Below are positions 46,261 to 55,455 of a DNA stretch of 64,000 nucleotides, one piece after another. A program made the translations under genes and the position numbers. Under the pieces are notes generated by a model, which worked only from the letters and a program-made list of their open reading frames with translations, was not told the origin of the DNA and made no database searches. The stretch's first letter is position 1. Every line of letters starts with the position of its first letter. The stretch is taken from positions 176,699 to 240,698 of the forward strand of contig NZ_BMGP01000007.1 of NCBI RefSeq assembly GCF_014640255.1, in the 5' to 3' direction. Source of the stretch: Subtercola lobariae. GTDB taxonomy: Bacteria > Actinomycetota > Actinomycetes > Actinomycetales > Microbacteriaceae.

Positions 46261-46881
46261 GTGACCGCCGTCTCGCCGCCGATCGAAGGGCAGCCTCGCC
46301 GCCCGCGCATCGGCATCATGGGCGGCACGTTCGACCCCATTCACCATGGGCACCTCGTGGCCGCGAGCGAAGTGGCGCAGTTCTTCGAGCTCGACACCGT
46401 GCTGTTCGTTCCCACCGGCCAGCCCTGGCAGAAGACCGACGTCACCGAGGCCGAGCACCGCTACCTCATGACGGTCATCGCCACCGCGTCGAACCCACGC
46501 TTTACCGTCAGCCGCGTCGACATCGACCGCGGCGGCCCCACCTACACCGTCGACACCCTGCGCGACATTCGGGCAGCCAACCCCGACGCCGACCTCTTCT
46601 TCATCTCGGGTGCCGACGCCATCGCCCAGATTCTCGGCTGGAAAGACTCACCCGAACTCTGGTCGCTCGCCCATTTCGTGGCCGTCTCGAGGCCCGGCCA
46701 CACCCTCGCCATTTCCGCTTTGCCGCGACAAGACGTAAGCTATTTGGAAGTTCCGGCTCTCGCGATCTCGTCAACCGACTGTCGCGGGCGGGTAGGCCGG
46801 GGATTCCCAGTGTGGTACTTGGTACCCGACGGTGTAGTTCAGTACATCACCAAGCATCACCTATATCGGAGTGTTGAATGA
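46261..46881 (+). CDS. nadD: Nicotinate-nucleotide adenylyltransferase
   Basis: 206 residues from GTG 46261. It transfers AMP to nicotinate mononucleotide in NAD synthesis. The nucleotidyltransferase motif [20 protein letters not shown] is near residue 17, and [25 protein letters not shown] and the late [13 protein letters not shown] complete the active site. It overlaps the next gene as ATGA. Confidence 0.97.
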   Translation: MTAVSPPIEGQPRRPRIGIMGGTFDPIHHGHLVAASEVAQFFELDTVLFVPTGQPWQKTDVTEAEHRYLMTVIATASNPRFTVSRVDIDRGGPTYTVDTLRDIRAANPDADLFFISGADAIAQILGWKDSPELWSLAHFVAVSRPGHTLAISALPRQDVSYLEVPALAISSTDCRGRVGRGFPVWYLVPDGVVQYITKHHLYRSVE

Positions 46882-48224
46882 CTGTGCCTCACGACGAGCA
46901 GCCGCTGACCAGGCGGCAGCTCCGTGACCTAGAGCGTCAGAAGCCGCGTAAGCAGCAAAAAGAAGAAGCTAAGGCGGCCGAAGAGGCCGAAGCCAAGCGT
47001 CGTGCCGAAGAAGAGGCACGCGCCGCTGCCGAGCGCGCCGCATTCGAGGCCGAGGCCGCTCGTGCGGTGCTGCCGAGTACGCCCTTCGCCGCGCCTGCCG
47101 CAGATGCTCCTGCTGTTCCCGCGGCCGAGACGGCGGCTCCGGATGCTCGCTCCGCCGAAACGACAGAGTCCGACGCCACCGCTGGCGAAACGACCGCCGC
47201 CGAGACTGCGGATGCCGAAGCCGATTCCGTAGAGGTAGCTCCGGCAGCCCCTGGTGAACCCGATTCGTTCGACGCCCTCATCGCTCCCGCCGCCGTGGCC
47301 GCTGCTACCCCTATTCTGAGCAGGCGCGCGAGACGAGCGCTTTCTGCCGATCATCCACTCGCCGAACAGAACGCCGAGCCGCAAGCCGAAGCAGAGCCAG
47401 CTGAGGCGCCCGCAGAACCCGAGGCCGCGCCAGCAGCTGGGGCGACCGGCCCCATCATCGCCGAGATCGTGGTCGAAGAAGAGATCTTCGTCGAGACCGA
47501 CGACGACGCTCTGACGGCCGAGACCTCGCCTGATTCGTTCGTGCCCGAAGGTGATGGCGCCGACGCGCAGCCCATGGTCGAAGAGCTGATGGTGGTCGAC
47601 GAGGCCGTCGCCCCCGAGCTCTCGGCCGAAGAAGAAGACGAACTCGCTGAGATCGACGACACTCCGGCTCCCGAGCCTGTGCAGATCGTGACGATCGACG
47701 AGACGCCGAGCGCGCCGATTCTCGCGCCGCTCTTTCAGGCTCGCGCCGCAGAGCCCGACCGCGAGATCACGAAAGTCGATCTCACCCAGGCCAGCTTCGA
47801 CGACCTCATCGCCTCGCGCGGCGTCGGATCGTCGAACAGCGTCGCCTCGACCAGCGCTCTCGTGCTGCCCTCGGTGCCGAACCATGGTGATGTGGGAACG
47901 GCGCTCGACGAAACCGGTGAGGTCATCATCACCGGTTCGATCGACCTGCCGATGAGTCTCGGCTCCACAGGTGCGGCCCCGGCCGACGGCCTGGAGTCAG
48001 CCGACCTCGACGCTTTTCTCGACCCAGAGAGCGAAGTCGGTTCAGACGTCGCTCCCGTCAGTGCCACCCGGGCAATCAGTACGCACGGCCCGAGTTCAGG
48101 GCTGGTCGCCCCGCCGAAACGTCGTGGTGCCAACGCGCCCGTCATTCTCGCGGTGACGGCTGGCGTGCTCGCAGTCGGGGTCGTCGGCCTCCTGCTCGCT
48201 GCCTTCGTTTTTCGAATCTTCTAA
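46878..48224 (+). CDS. Acidic Ala/Glu-rich protein with a C-terminal membrane anchor, unknown function
   Basis: 448 residues; ATG 46878 overlaps the nadD stop. It starts with a charged, likely coiled-coil segment (about 12-65, QRKQ- and [10 protein letters not shown]-type residues). Then comes a long disordered, acidic, Ala/Pro/Glu-rich middle, and finally one membrane helix near the end ([20 protein letters not shown]) with a short FRIF tail. This suggests a cytoplasmic disordered protein tethered at the membrane. It is translationally coupled to nadD and 21 nt before rsfS. No domain was recognised. Confidence 0.78.
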   Translation: MTVPHDEQPLTRRQLRDLERQKPRKQQKEEAKAAEEAEAKRRAEEEARAAAERAAFEAEAARAVLPSTPFAAPAADAPAVPAAETAAPDARSAETTESDATAGETTAAETADAEADSVEVAPAAPGEPDSFDALIAPAAVAAATPILSRRARRALSADHPLAEQNAEPQAEAEPAEAPAEPEAAPAAGATGPIIAEIVVEEEIFVETDDDALTAETSPDSFVPEGDGADAQPMVEELMVVDEAVAPELSAEEEDELAEIDDTPAPEPVQIVTIDETPSAPILAPLFQARAAEPDREITKVDLTQASFDDLIASRGVGSSNSVASTSALVLPSVPNHGDVGTALDETGEVIITGSIDLPMSLGSTGAAPADGLESADLDAFLDPESEVGSDVAPVSATRAISTHGPSSGLVAPPKRRGANAPVILAVTAGVLAVGVVGLLLAAFVFRIF

Positions 48225-48245
48225 CCCACGTCTGGTAACCACTTT

Positions 48246-48608
48246 TTGACTGCAACACCGCGTTCGCTCGAACTCACCCACCTCGCCGCCGCTGCGGCCG
48301 ACTCCAAGCAGGCCGAGAACCTCGTGGCTCTCGACGTGTCAGGTCCGCTGCCGCTGACCGACGTCTTCTTGCTCGCGTCGGGCCGTAACGAGCCCAACGT
48401 GCGTGCTATCGCTGAAGAGATCATCGAGAAGCTCAGCGCCGCTGGTGCCCCTCTGCTGCGCCGCGAAGGCCTTGCTGAGGCGCGCTGGGTGCTGCTCGAC
48501 TTCGGCGACCTCGTGGTGCACGTCTTTCACGAAGAAGACCGAATGTACTACTCGCTCGAGCGGCTCTGGAAAGACTGCCCGGTCGTTCCGCTCACCGTTT
48601 CGGTCTGA
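48246..48608 (+). CDS. rsfS: Ribosome silencing factor RsfS (Iojap family)
   Basis: 120 residues from TTG 48246; no strong ribosome site is seen, so the exact start is slightly uncertain. Family motifs: ALDVSGPLPLTDVFLLASGR, NVRAIAEEIIEKL, and the C-terminal WVLLDFGDLVVHVFHEEDR-YYSLERLW. It binds L14 on the 50S subunit and blocks subunit joining during starvation. It normally follows nadD, as here. Confidence 0.95.
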   Translation: MTATPRSLELTHLAAAAADSKQAENLVALDVSGPLPLTDVFLLASGRNEPNVRAIAEEIIEKLSAAGAPLLRREGLAEARWVLLDFGDLVVHVFHEEDRMYYSLERLWKDCPVVPLTVSV

Positions 48609-48726
48609 GCACCGCGCGCCGCTCCCGCCGCTTCTTCGGTTTCTCGGATGGGCTCGGCGTGTAGTAGTCTAGGCAAGTTGTTTGGAGCCGAAAGGATTCA
48701 CTCAACACAACTCAATACCCGCTTAC

Positions 48727-48802
<76 letters not shown>

Positions 48803-48805
48803 GAT

Positions 48806-48841
48806 CGAACGAAGGCTCACCCTCGGGTGGGCCTTCGTTCG
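48806..48841 (+). terminator. Terminator hairpin of tRNA-Ala
   Basis: CGAACGAAGGC (48806-48816) is exactly complementary to GCCTTCGTTCG (48831-48841), an 11-bp stem that begins 4 nt after CCA. It ends 20 nt before the start codon of the next gene, so it also lies in that gene's leader. Confidence 0.75.
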
Positions 48842-48861
48842 TCTCAGCAAGAGGGGAATCC

Positions 48862-50556
48862 ATGTTCGCAATGAAGCGCGCCCTGGCCGTCGCTGCGGCC
48901 TCGGCTGTTGTTCTCGGTTCCGTGCTGGTCTCGACACCGGCGTTTGCCGCGCCAGACACCATCACGATCAGCGGTCACGTGTCGCTGGGCACCGCGTCCG
49001 CGGGCGCCGGCACGGTCGACATCTCCCTCATCAGAGGGTTCAACGCTCCGAGTGTTGTCGTCGGAACTGTCGATGCCGCAGGTGACTACTCTGTGCAGGT
49101 TGCCAAAGGCTCGTACTTCCTGCTCGAGGTCGACAACGTGGGTCCGGGCAACTATGCACCGTACCTGTCTGCCCCATTCGCGTCATCGAGCTGCACTGTC
49201 GACAGCCAGGACTACACCAGTGCGAGTGCAGACATCGCCGGGTGGGATATCGCGTTGCCCGTCGGTGGTGAACTGAGCGGTACCGTCAGGAATCTTCAGG
49301 GGTCGCCGGTATCCGGTGTCGAGGTCTGGGCCTACGACCAGCACCGCTGCGTCACTCTCGGGGACGGTCAGCCCAGCACCAAGATCACCGTGCCGAACAC
49401 CGACGAGACCGGAACGTACGATTTCAAGAATCTCGACGCCACGGGGGCCTACCAGGTCGAGTTCTACAGCGGAGCTGCTGAGCCGACAACCTACCTCGAG
49501 GGATTTCTCGGCATGGCATCCGGTGCCCCCAGGGGCATACCGTACACAGTGGCTACCGGCCAGGTGCGATCTGGCGCCGACATGACCTTGGTGCAAGGGG
49601 GATCGGTGCAGGGCAGCGTGAGCTGTGCATCCTGTGACCTGTCGCAGCTCGACCCGAGCAAGTTTGTGATCTCCATTGAGGGGTACAACGCGTCGGCCGG
49701 CACGTGGGTGAGCAGTTCTCCGGGTTATGTGCAGCGAGACGGTGCCGGTCTCACCTACCGAACACCCGCAACCTACCCGGGTGACTATCGCATCTCACTG
49801 TCGTACCCGGATGACGCTTTCCAGAGGATGTCGACCCAGACGTTCTCGATTTCAGAGGGAGCGGTGACGACCGAGAATCTCGCGCTGGCGTCAACGGCAT
49901 CGACGCAACCCGGCGTGCCCGCGGCGATAAACTCGTACATCACGTCGCTCTACAAGGATTTTCTGGGGCGCACTCCCGGGGCCAGCGAGATCGCCTTCTG
50001 GGCAGGCAAACTAAAGGCAGGATGGCCGCGCAGCTCGATCTCCACCGGCTTCGCCAACAGCGACGAGTACCGACTGATTCGAATCGACGCCGCCTACGAG
50101 TCGGTACTGCACCGGCAGAGCGACCCGCAGGGGCGCCTGTTCTGGCTCGACCGGATGCAGCGCGGCCTCACGACGACCGACGAAGTCGAGATGACGTACT
50201 ACGCCTCACAGGAGTACTACGACGACGGCGGTGGCAACGATGCCGGGTACGTCACCGGTGTGTATCTCGCTCTTCTGAACAGGCTGCCTTCCCAGGCCGA
50301 CATCTCGTTCTGGAGCGCGATCGCACAGCGTCAGGGCCGTATGGAGGTCGTCAAGGACTTCTGGAACTCTACTGAGACAGTACAGAAGCGCGTCTCGGCA
50401 ATGTACGCCCTCTACCTCGGGCGCACACCCGACCCGAGCGGTCTGACCACCTGGACCAACTTCGATCTCGCCAACGGCGATTCGTTGACGCGCTCGACCC
50501 TGACCTCGAGCGACGAGTACTACAACAGGGCTGCGACCAGATTCCCCGTCGCCTGA
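48862..50556 (+). CDS. Secreted protein with carboxypeptidase-regulatory-like repeats and DUF4214 repeats
   Basis: 564 residues from ATG 48862, with GAGGGG upstream. The signal peptide AVAAASAVVLGSVLVSTPAF ends at AFA-APDT. Residues about 30-340 are beta-rich, with Ig/CnaB-like turns (GELSGTVRNLQGSPVSGVEV, GTYDFKNLDATGAYQVEFYS). The C-terminal third has four DUF4214-type helical repeats (YKDFLGRTPGASEIAFWAGK, ESVLHRQSDPQGRLFWLDRM, LALLNRLPSQADISFW, ALYLGRTPDPSGLTTW). DUF4214 occurs in secreted surface proteins and enzymes acting on carbohydrate; its role is not established. No anchor is seen. Confidence 0.85.
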   Translation: MFAMKRALAVAAASAVVLGSVLVSTPAFAAPDTITISGHVSLGTASAGAGTVDISLIRGFNAPSVVVGTVDAAGDYSVQVAKGSYFLLEVDNVGPGNYAPYLSAPFASSSCTVDSQDYTSASADIAGWDIALPVGGELSGTVRNLQGSPVSGVEVWAYDQHRCVTLGDGQPSTKITVPNTDETGTYDFKNLDATGAYQVEFYSGAAEPTTYLEGFLGMASGAPRGIPYTVATGQVRSGADMTLVQGGSVQGSVSCASCDLSQLDPSKFVISIEGYNASAGTWVSSSPGYVQRDGAGLTYRTPATYPGDYRISLSYPDDAFQRMSTQTFSISEGAVTTENLALASTASTQPGVPAAINSYITSLYKDFLGRTPGASEIAFWAGKLKAGWPRSSISTGFANSDEYRLIRIDAAYESVLHRQSDPQGRLFWLDRMQRGLTTTDEVEMTYYASQEYYDDGGGNDAGYVTGVYLALLNRLPSQADISFWSAIAQRQGRMEVVKDFWNSTETVQKRVSAMYALYLGRTPDPSGLTTWTNFDLANGDSLTRSTLTSSDEYYNRAATRFPVA

Positions 50557-50605
50557 GCGATGCCTTCGCGGCGCACCGTGACGTTCTGAAGTGAATGCCA
50601 CGGGC

Positions 50606-50636
50606 TTGACCTTGACGTAACGTCAACCTCTAGAGT
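50606..50636 (+). promoter_or_regulatory. MerR-type promoter with 19-bp spacer and central palindrome
   Basis: TTGACC (50606-50611) and TAGAGT (50631-50636) are separated by 19 nt, the overlong spacer typical of MerR-activated promoters. The spacer holds a perfect 15-bp palindrome, TTGACGTAACGTCAA (50612-50626). The regulator gene begins 24 nt downstream, so this is almost certainly an autoregulatory site. Confidence 0.88.
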
Positions 50637-50659
50637 CTCTCTCAGAAGGAGAGTTACTT

Positions 50660-51418
50660 ATGGAATGGAGCATCCAGCAGATAGCCCGGCTGGCAGGCAC
50701 CACGAGCCGCACCCTGCGCCACTACGGTGACGTGGGCCTCGTGGTGCCGAGCCGTGTCGGAGAGAACGGGTATCGCTACTACGACTCCGCTGCCCTCGTG
50801 CGACTGCAGCGGGTTCTGTTGCTGCGCGAACTCGGGCTCGGTATTCCGGCGATCGCCGACATTCTGACTGGGCAACGCGACGACACCGTCGCGCTGCGCG
50901 CGCATCTCGAGTGGCTCACGAACGAGAAGCAACGTCTCGACCGCCAGTTGGCGAGCGTTGCGCGAACGATCAGTGATCTAGAGAGAGGCGAAAAACCAAT
51001 GGCAGACAAGATGTTCGACGGGTTCGACCACACGATCTACAAAAGCGAGGTCGAAGAGCGCTGGGGGAGCGACTCGTACGCGACGAGTGACAAGTGCTAC
51101 ACCTCGATGTCGCAGAGCGAGAAAGACGACTTTCTGCTGACGGCGGCCGAGCTTGCCTCTGACTGGGCGGCCGCGGCCGAGCGCGGCGTGGCGGTCGACC
51201 GTGCCGAGGCGCAAGCCTTGGCCCAGCGCCAGTGCGACTGGCTGGTCGGCATTCCCGGCGCCCCGAAGTCGGCTGACGGCCGCCCGACAAGGCAGTACTT
51301 CACCTGGCTGGCCGATTCGTACGTCGATGACGAGCGCTTCGCTGTCAACTACGGGGGAGTGATAGGCGCGACGTTCGTGCGAGACACGATGCGCGTGTTC
51401 GCCGATGCGCACCTCTAG
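50660..51418 (+). CDS. MerR-family regulator with TipAS ligand-binding domain
   Basis: 252 residues from ATG 50660, with AAGGAG upstream. The MerR domain (1-75) has SIQQIARLAGTTSRTLRHY and VGLVVPSRVGENGYRYY; a coiled coil follows (VARTISDLERGEK). The C-terminal half (about 120-250) is a TipAS-like fold: YTSMSQSEKDDFL, RQYFTWLADSYVDDERFAVNYG. TipAL-type regulators bind antibiotics (thiopeptides, albicidin-like compounds) and turn on their own gene. There is no Cys in a TipAL-like thiopeptide position that I can confirm, so the inducer is unknown. Confidence 0.9.
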   Translation: MEWSIQQIARLAGTTSRTLRHYGDVGLVVPSRVGENGYRYYDSAALVRLQRVLLLRELGLGIPAIADILTGQRDDTVALRAHLEWLTNEKQRLDRQLASVARTISDLERGEKPMADKMFDGFDHTIYKSEVEERWGSDSYATSDKCYTSMSQSEKDDFLLTAAELASDWAAAAERGVAVDRAEAQALAQRQCDWLVGIPGAPKSADGRPTRQYFTWLADSYVDDERFAVNYGGVIGATFVRDTMRVFADAHL

Positions 51419-51593
51419 CGCCGGCCCGCATCGGGGGCGGCCACGCGCGACAGAAGGGTGGAAAGCGAGGGCGACCTCGGCGCTGACCGCGGGGGTATCT
51501 GGCGACGATGAAGAGATTGCGCGACGCGTGCTAGACCGGGTTCGGCTCAACGCACAGGCCGCACTCGCAGAGCGCGCGGGTAAAGCGAGCTAG
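51405..51593 (+). CDS. Possible small protein after merR (doubtful)
   Basis: 62 residues from ATG 51405, overlapping the merR end by 14 nt. The second half (SGDDEEIARRVLDRVRLNAQ) is a plausible charged helix; the first half is Arg/Gly/Pro-rich and unremarkable. No ribosome site and no known domain. It could be a decayed gene end. Confidence 0.25.
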   Translation: MRTSSAGPHRGRPRATEGWKARATSALTAGVSGDDEEIARRVLDRVRLNAQAALAERAGKAS

Positions 51594-51731
51594 CCAATAC
51601 CGGCCGCGGCCAACATTATTTCGAATTTTTGGGTAATATCGAATTTGCTTGTGATGTTCGGGAGACCGGAGAGCGGATCGTGCAGTGGAGCATCGTTTCT
51701 GCAGGCGCAAGAACAAACAGAAAGGCCTGTT
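51594..51731 (+). other. AT-rich control region before the dioxygenase-like gene
   Basis: Apart from the doubtful small frame at 51405-51593, the 313 nt between merR and the VOC gene hold no gene. The part near 51615-51650 is strikingly AT-rich, with TCGAATTT at 51623 and 51640 as a direct repeat, a plausible promoter/operator zone for the downstream gene. Confidence 0.4.
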
Positions 51732-52613
51732 ATGACTGGAACCGGTTCGATCAGCGAGCTCGGCTATGTTTCGTTGCGTGCACGCGATCTCTCGGCGGTC
51801 GCCCGCAACGCCACCGAGTTGCTCGGCCTCGAAGAGGTTGAGAACAACGGCTCCAAGGCGGTGTTCGCCGCACAATTCGGGCGGCGCGAGATCGTCTATA
51901 CGCAGGGCAGCGAAGACGGGCTCGATCACGTGGGGCTCATCGCTTCGAGCTCTGACCAGCTCGCAGCTATTCGCGACAAGGTCAGGTTCGGCGGCTATAC
52001 CGTCATCTCTGAGCATCCATTCGAAGACTACATTGACGAGGGTTTCGCCTTCGTCGGGCCCGAGGGATTCACGTGGCACGTGTACACCGCGCGCCACTCG
52101 TACAGCATGGTGAAGAACGGCAGCTTCGGGCCTGACCGTTTCGGTCACGTGAACATTCAGGCCGTCGACACCATTGCGATGCGCGACTTTCTGGCCGACG
52201 TGTTCGGATTCAAGGTGTCTGACCGCATCGGCAACGACGCTGCGTTCTTCATGCGCTGCAACAACGACCACCACGGCATCGCGGTGTTCAAGAGCACTCG
52301 GCCGGCGCTGCACCACCACGCGTGGCAGACGCAGAGCATCGTCGACCTCAGCAAGCTCGGTGACCGGCTCGCGCGTCGCGGTTCGCGTCTCGCCTGGGGC
52401 CCGGTGCGTCACGGTGCAGGCGACAACATCGCCGTGTACTACGTGGAGCCGACCGGCGCTGTGATCGAGTTGTACACCGACCTCGAGCGCATCTTCGACC
52501 CTGAGCGCGAGATTCGCTACTGGGATGAGGAGAATCTCTACTGGATCAACCAGTGGGACGGCCAGGTGCCGCCGGGCATCCTCGACCACGGCGTGCCGCC
52601 GGTCGGCCGCTAG
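51732..52613 (+). CDS. VOC-superfamily extradiol ring-cleavage dioxygenase-like protein
   Basis: 293 residues from ATG 51732. It has two vicinal-oxygen-chelate domains: residues 8-120 (LGYVSLRARDLSAVARNATE) and about 135-260 (RFGHVNIQAVDTIAMRDFLA). Likely iron ligands are the His of FGHVNIQ, a His in ALHHHAWQTQS, and the Glu in AVIELYTDLE, in the order and spacing of catechol 2,3-dioxygenases. The C-terminal WDEENLYWINQWDGQVPPGI is present in many homologues. The substrate is probably a catechol or a related aromatic diol, but no other aromatic catabolic genes adjoin it. Confidence 0.86.
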   Translation: MTGTGSISELGYVSLRARDLSAVARNATELLGLEEVENNGSKAVFAAQFGRREIVYTQGSEDGLDHVGLIASSSDQLAAIRDKVRFGGYTVISEHPFEDYIDEGFAFVGPEGFTWHVYTARHSYSMVKNGSFGPDRFGHVNIQAVDTIAMRDFLADVFGFKVSDRIGNDAAFFMRCNNDHHGIAVFKSTRPALHHHAWQTQSIVDLSKLGDRLARRGSRLAWGPVRHGAGDNIAVYYVEPTGAVIELYTDLERIFDPEREIRYWDEENLYWINQWDGQVPPGILDHGVPPVGR

Positions 52614-52631
52614 ACGCAGTCGGGCGAGCGG

Positions 52632-53288
52632 TCAGGGTGTGAGCACGATGCGCCCGAACACCTCGCCTGAGTCCATGCGGCGGTGCGCGTCGGCTGCCTG
52701 AGAAAGTGGCAGTACGTCGTGCACCACTGAGCGAAGTTCGCCTCGGGATGCCGCCTCGAACAACGCGGCTCGCTTCACGTTGCGGCGAGTGATGGGCACG
52801 GTGTTCAGGCTGAACGTGGCGAACGACCGCGACTTCTGAAACGACCGCATGAGCGTCATGCCGAAGTCGGTGGGAGGGTAGCCGCCCACCACTCCGACCG
52901 ACACGAACCTGCCGTTCGGGGCGAGACGCTCGATGAAGGTCGGCAGTGCTGTGCCGCCCACCACGTCGATGACAACGTCGAAGTCGTGGGCGATAGAAGT
53001 GCGAGTGGCGGCGTCGCGCGAACCGGAACTGTCGGCGTCAGTGTCGCGCGGGTCGGTGTCGCGTGTGCCTGTGTCGAGCGTGCTGGTGTCAAGCATGTCA
53101 GAGCCCAGCGCGTTTCCGTCTCGGTCGAACACGATGGTGGCGCCGAGCGAGCGCAGCAGCTCACCGCGCTCGCTCGACGAGGTCGTGACGGCGACCGTCG
53201 AGGCGCCCCCGGCCGCAGCCAGTTGCACGGCCATGATGCCGATGCTGCCGGCCGCGCCACGCACCAGCACCGAATCGCCTCGACAAAG
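52632..53288 (-). pseudogene. 5'-truncated zinc-type MDR alcohol dehydrogenase / quinone oxidoreductase
   Basis: The frame encodes only the C-terminal nucleotide-binding half, from GDSVLVRGAAGSIGIMAVQL onward; a stop codon (53291..53289) lies just upstream and the ~120-140-residue GroES-like catalytic half is absent. The Rossmann motif GAAGSIG and the C-terminal RRMDSGEVFGRIVLTP are intact. A repetitive insert (LDTSTLDTGTRDTDPRDTDA) enlarges the loop after SLGATIVFDRDG. Upstream sequence is a GC-rich repeat without coding signs. I regard it as a gene remnant, although translation from GTG 53270 is possible. Confidence 0.75.
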
Positions 53289-53355
53289 TCATTGAGATGA
53301 CCGAAGCGATCGCGGCGTCAGTCACGAACGCCGCGCATGCCTAGAACGCCGAGCG

Positions 53356-53488
53356 CGCGCAGGGCGCCGCGAACGGCGATCACGCGCAGGGCGCCGCGAA
53401 CGCGGAGCGCGCCCAGAGCCTCGCGCACTCCCAGCGCGCCTAGGACGCTCAGACCACTCCGACCGCTCCGACCACCCAGCGCGCCTAG
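53356..53488. repeat. GC-rich repeat scar between the MDR remnant and the S9 peptidase gene
   Basis: CGCGCAGGGCGCCGCGAACG occurs at 53356-53375 and 53383-53402. CCCAGCGCGCCTAG occurs at 53430-53443 and 53475-53488; the second copy covers the stop codon of the peptidase gene. Short ACTCCGACCGCTCCGACC-type repeats lie between. About 200 nt here have no credible gene. Confidence 0.75.
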
Positions 53489-55455
53489 AGCGTCTGCGCC
53501 AGAAACCGCACCATCGTCTCGCCGAGCAACCGCCTCGAGTCGGCCCGCCGGTACTCGTGGCCCTCGCCCGCGAGCTCGAGGTACTCGACCGGCTTGCCCC
53601 GCTCGCGTAGCGCCGACACCATCTGCAGCGCCTCGTTGAGCGGCACATTCGTGTCGAGCTCACCGTGCACCACGAGCACCGGCGCGCTGATGCGATCGGC
53701 CGACGGTAACGGCGAGATGCGGCGCAACAGCTTCTGATCGTGCTCCGGATGCCCGTACTTCGTCACCGCGGCCGCAGCGATCCACGGTTCGGTGTCTCGA
53801 TAGAACGTGAGCAGGTGTGACATGCCGCAGATGTCGATTCCGGCCGCGAACACCTCGGGTGAAAAGGCCAGCGACGCGAGCGTGAGGTAGCCGCCGTACG
53901 AGCGCCCCGTCACGGCGATGCGCGCTGGGTCGGCGACGCCGAGCGCCACGAGATGCCCGGCGCTCGCAATCACGTCGTCGAAGGCGCCCTGCCGACCGTG
54001 CACGTCGTCGAGGTGGCTGAAGGTGCGGCCGAAGCCCGAAGATCCACGAACGTTCGGCGCGAACACCGCGATTCCGGCGGCGAGCATTGCCTGATACTGC
54101 GGGTTGAAGGTGGGCCGCTCTTGCGACTCAGGCCCGCCGTGCAGGCTGAGCATCGCCCGGCCCGGCTCCATCGTTCCCGGCACCCGGTACAGCCATCCGG
54201 TCAGCGCCAGCCCGTCGGCACCCTCGAAGCGCTCGAGCGTCGGCGTCACGAGTTCACGCTCGGGCAACACCGGAACCTGCGTCACCCGCGCCCAGCGGTG
54301 CGTCGCGGTGTCGAGTCGCCAGAGCTCGCGAGGCCGTTCGGGCCCTTCGACGCTCAGGATGACCGTTCCCCCGTCACGGCTCAACACGGGGCTTGAGGCC
54401 ACGAGTCCCGGCAGCTCGGGCACCCCGATGCGCACGCCCGTGGTGGTGTCGAAGAGCTCGATCTCGCTGGTGCCGGCCCGGTTCCACACCATCAGCAGCA
54501 GACGCCCCGCATCGTCGGCGTCGAGCGCCTCGAGTTCGGCGTCATCACGTTCGGCGAGCACCTGCGGAACCCCGCGCCAGCCGTTCGGCCCGAGCGGCAA
54601 GGCGACGAGGCGATGCCGCTGCGCACCCACCTCGGTGGCGAGGTATGCCGTGAGGGGTGCCGACGCTCCGAGTTCGGCCAGAGCATCCGCCCCCTCGGGA
54701 GCAGGCCGAAGTAACGCGACCGACGTGGAGCCGGTCGCACCGGTGAGCAGGGCCGTGGCCGCTGCCGATTCGGCGGCAGCAACCACTGTGGTTGCCGAAC
54801 TGTGCGGCAGTAACGGGTGGTCTTGATCAGAGACGCGGTCGACGACGACACAGAATTCGTGGCCGCGCCGCCCATCGCGAATGATCACGAGCTCTTCGCC
54901 CACCGACAGGTCGAGCACGTGAATGAGCTCGCCTACGGCCAACAGTTCGAAATCGCCGGTCACGGGGTCGACCAGGTAGGTCGAGGTCGGCTCGCCGATC
55001 TCTGCCGACGGAATGGTGACGACCACGCGGTGACCACTGCGCGTCCACGGGCCGAGTTCGGCATGCTGCTCGGGCGATCCGGCCAAGCGACGAGCATCCG
55101 TACCGTCGGGTCTGACCACCCACACCTGGCTGCGCACCCCGCCGCCGGTGGCCACGGCGCAGGCGAGCCACGCGCTGTCGGCAGACCAGGTCACCGAAAT
55201 GACGGGGTCGTCACTGAGGTGGATGCACGTGGGTTGGGGCAGTGCGTCGCGCAGGGCATCCTCGCCGCTTGGTACCTCTTGCACCCACAGCTCTGGCACC
55301 CCGCCCCGATCGCTGATGAACGCCATTCGGCTCGCGTCGGGCGTCATGGTGGGGTTCCAGCTGCCCCAGGCGTCGACGAGGGCGTTGCCCAGCTCGACGG
55401 CCGATGCTACCGCCGGTGCGACGGCCTGTGTGACGGCTGCGTCAGCCTCGGTCAA
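53485..55455 (-). CDS. S9-family (prolyl oligopeptidase-like) serine peptidase
   Basis: 656 residues from TTG 55455, which overlaps the amidotransferase stop as TTGA and has AAGGA 5 nt upstream; GTG 55479 would add eight residues. The N-terminal ~380 residues form a WD/TolB-like beta propeller (MTPDASRMAFISDRGGVPEL, SADSAWLACAVA). The C-terminal alpha/beta hydrolase has the oxyanion region LSLHGGPESQERP, Ser in GRSYGGYLTLAS (near 516), Asp in VVHGELDTNVP (near 594) and His in GEGHEYRR (near 629). No signal peptide, so it is cytoplasmic. As the third gene of a peptide-ligase operon, it could trim or recycle the peptide made by its partners (inference). Confidence 0.9.
   Translation of the reverse strand: MTEADAAVTQAVAPAVASAVELGNALVDAWGSWNPTMTPDASRMAFISDRGGVPELWVQEVPSGEDALRDALPQPTCIHLSDDPVISVTWSADSAWLACAVATGGGVRSQVWVVRPDGTDARRLAGSPEQHAELGPWTRSGHRVVVTIPSAEIGEPTSTYLVDPVTGDFELLAVGELIHVLDLSVGEELVIIRDGRRGHEFCVVVDRVSDQDHPLLPHSSATTVVAAAESAAATALLTGATGSTSVALLRPAPEGADALAELGASAPLTAYLATEVGAQRHRLVALPLGPNGWRGVPQVLAERDDAELEALDADDAGRLLLMVWNRAGTSEIELFDTTTGVRIGVPELPGLVASSPVLSRDGGTVILSVEGPERPRELWRLDTATHRWARVTQVPVLPERELVTPTLERFEGADGLALTGWLYRVPGTMEPGRAMLSLHGGPESQERPTFNPQYQAMLAAGIAVFAPNVRGSSGFGRTFSHLDDVHGRQGAFDDVIASAGHLVALGVADPARIAVTGRSYGGYLTLASLAFSPEVFAAGIDICGMSHLLTFYRDTEPWIAAAAVTKYGHPEHDQKLLRRISPLPSADRISAPVLVVHGELDTNVPLNEALQMVSALRERGKPVEYLELAGEGHEYRRADSRRLLGETMVRFLAQTL

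Noticed and set aside
52933-53300. Plus-strand frames of 104-120 codons across the MDR remnant
   Set aside because: They mirror the conserved MDR coding sequence and have Ser/Arg/Val-biased shadow composition; only the short tail ending at 53344 looks coding-like.
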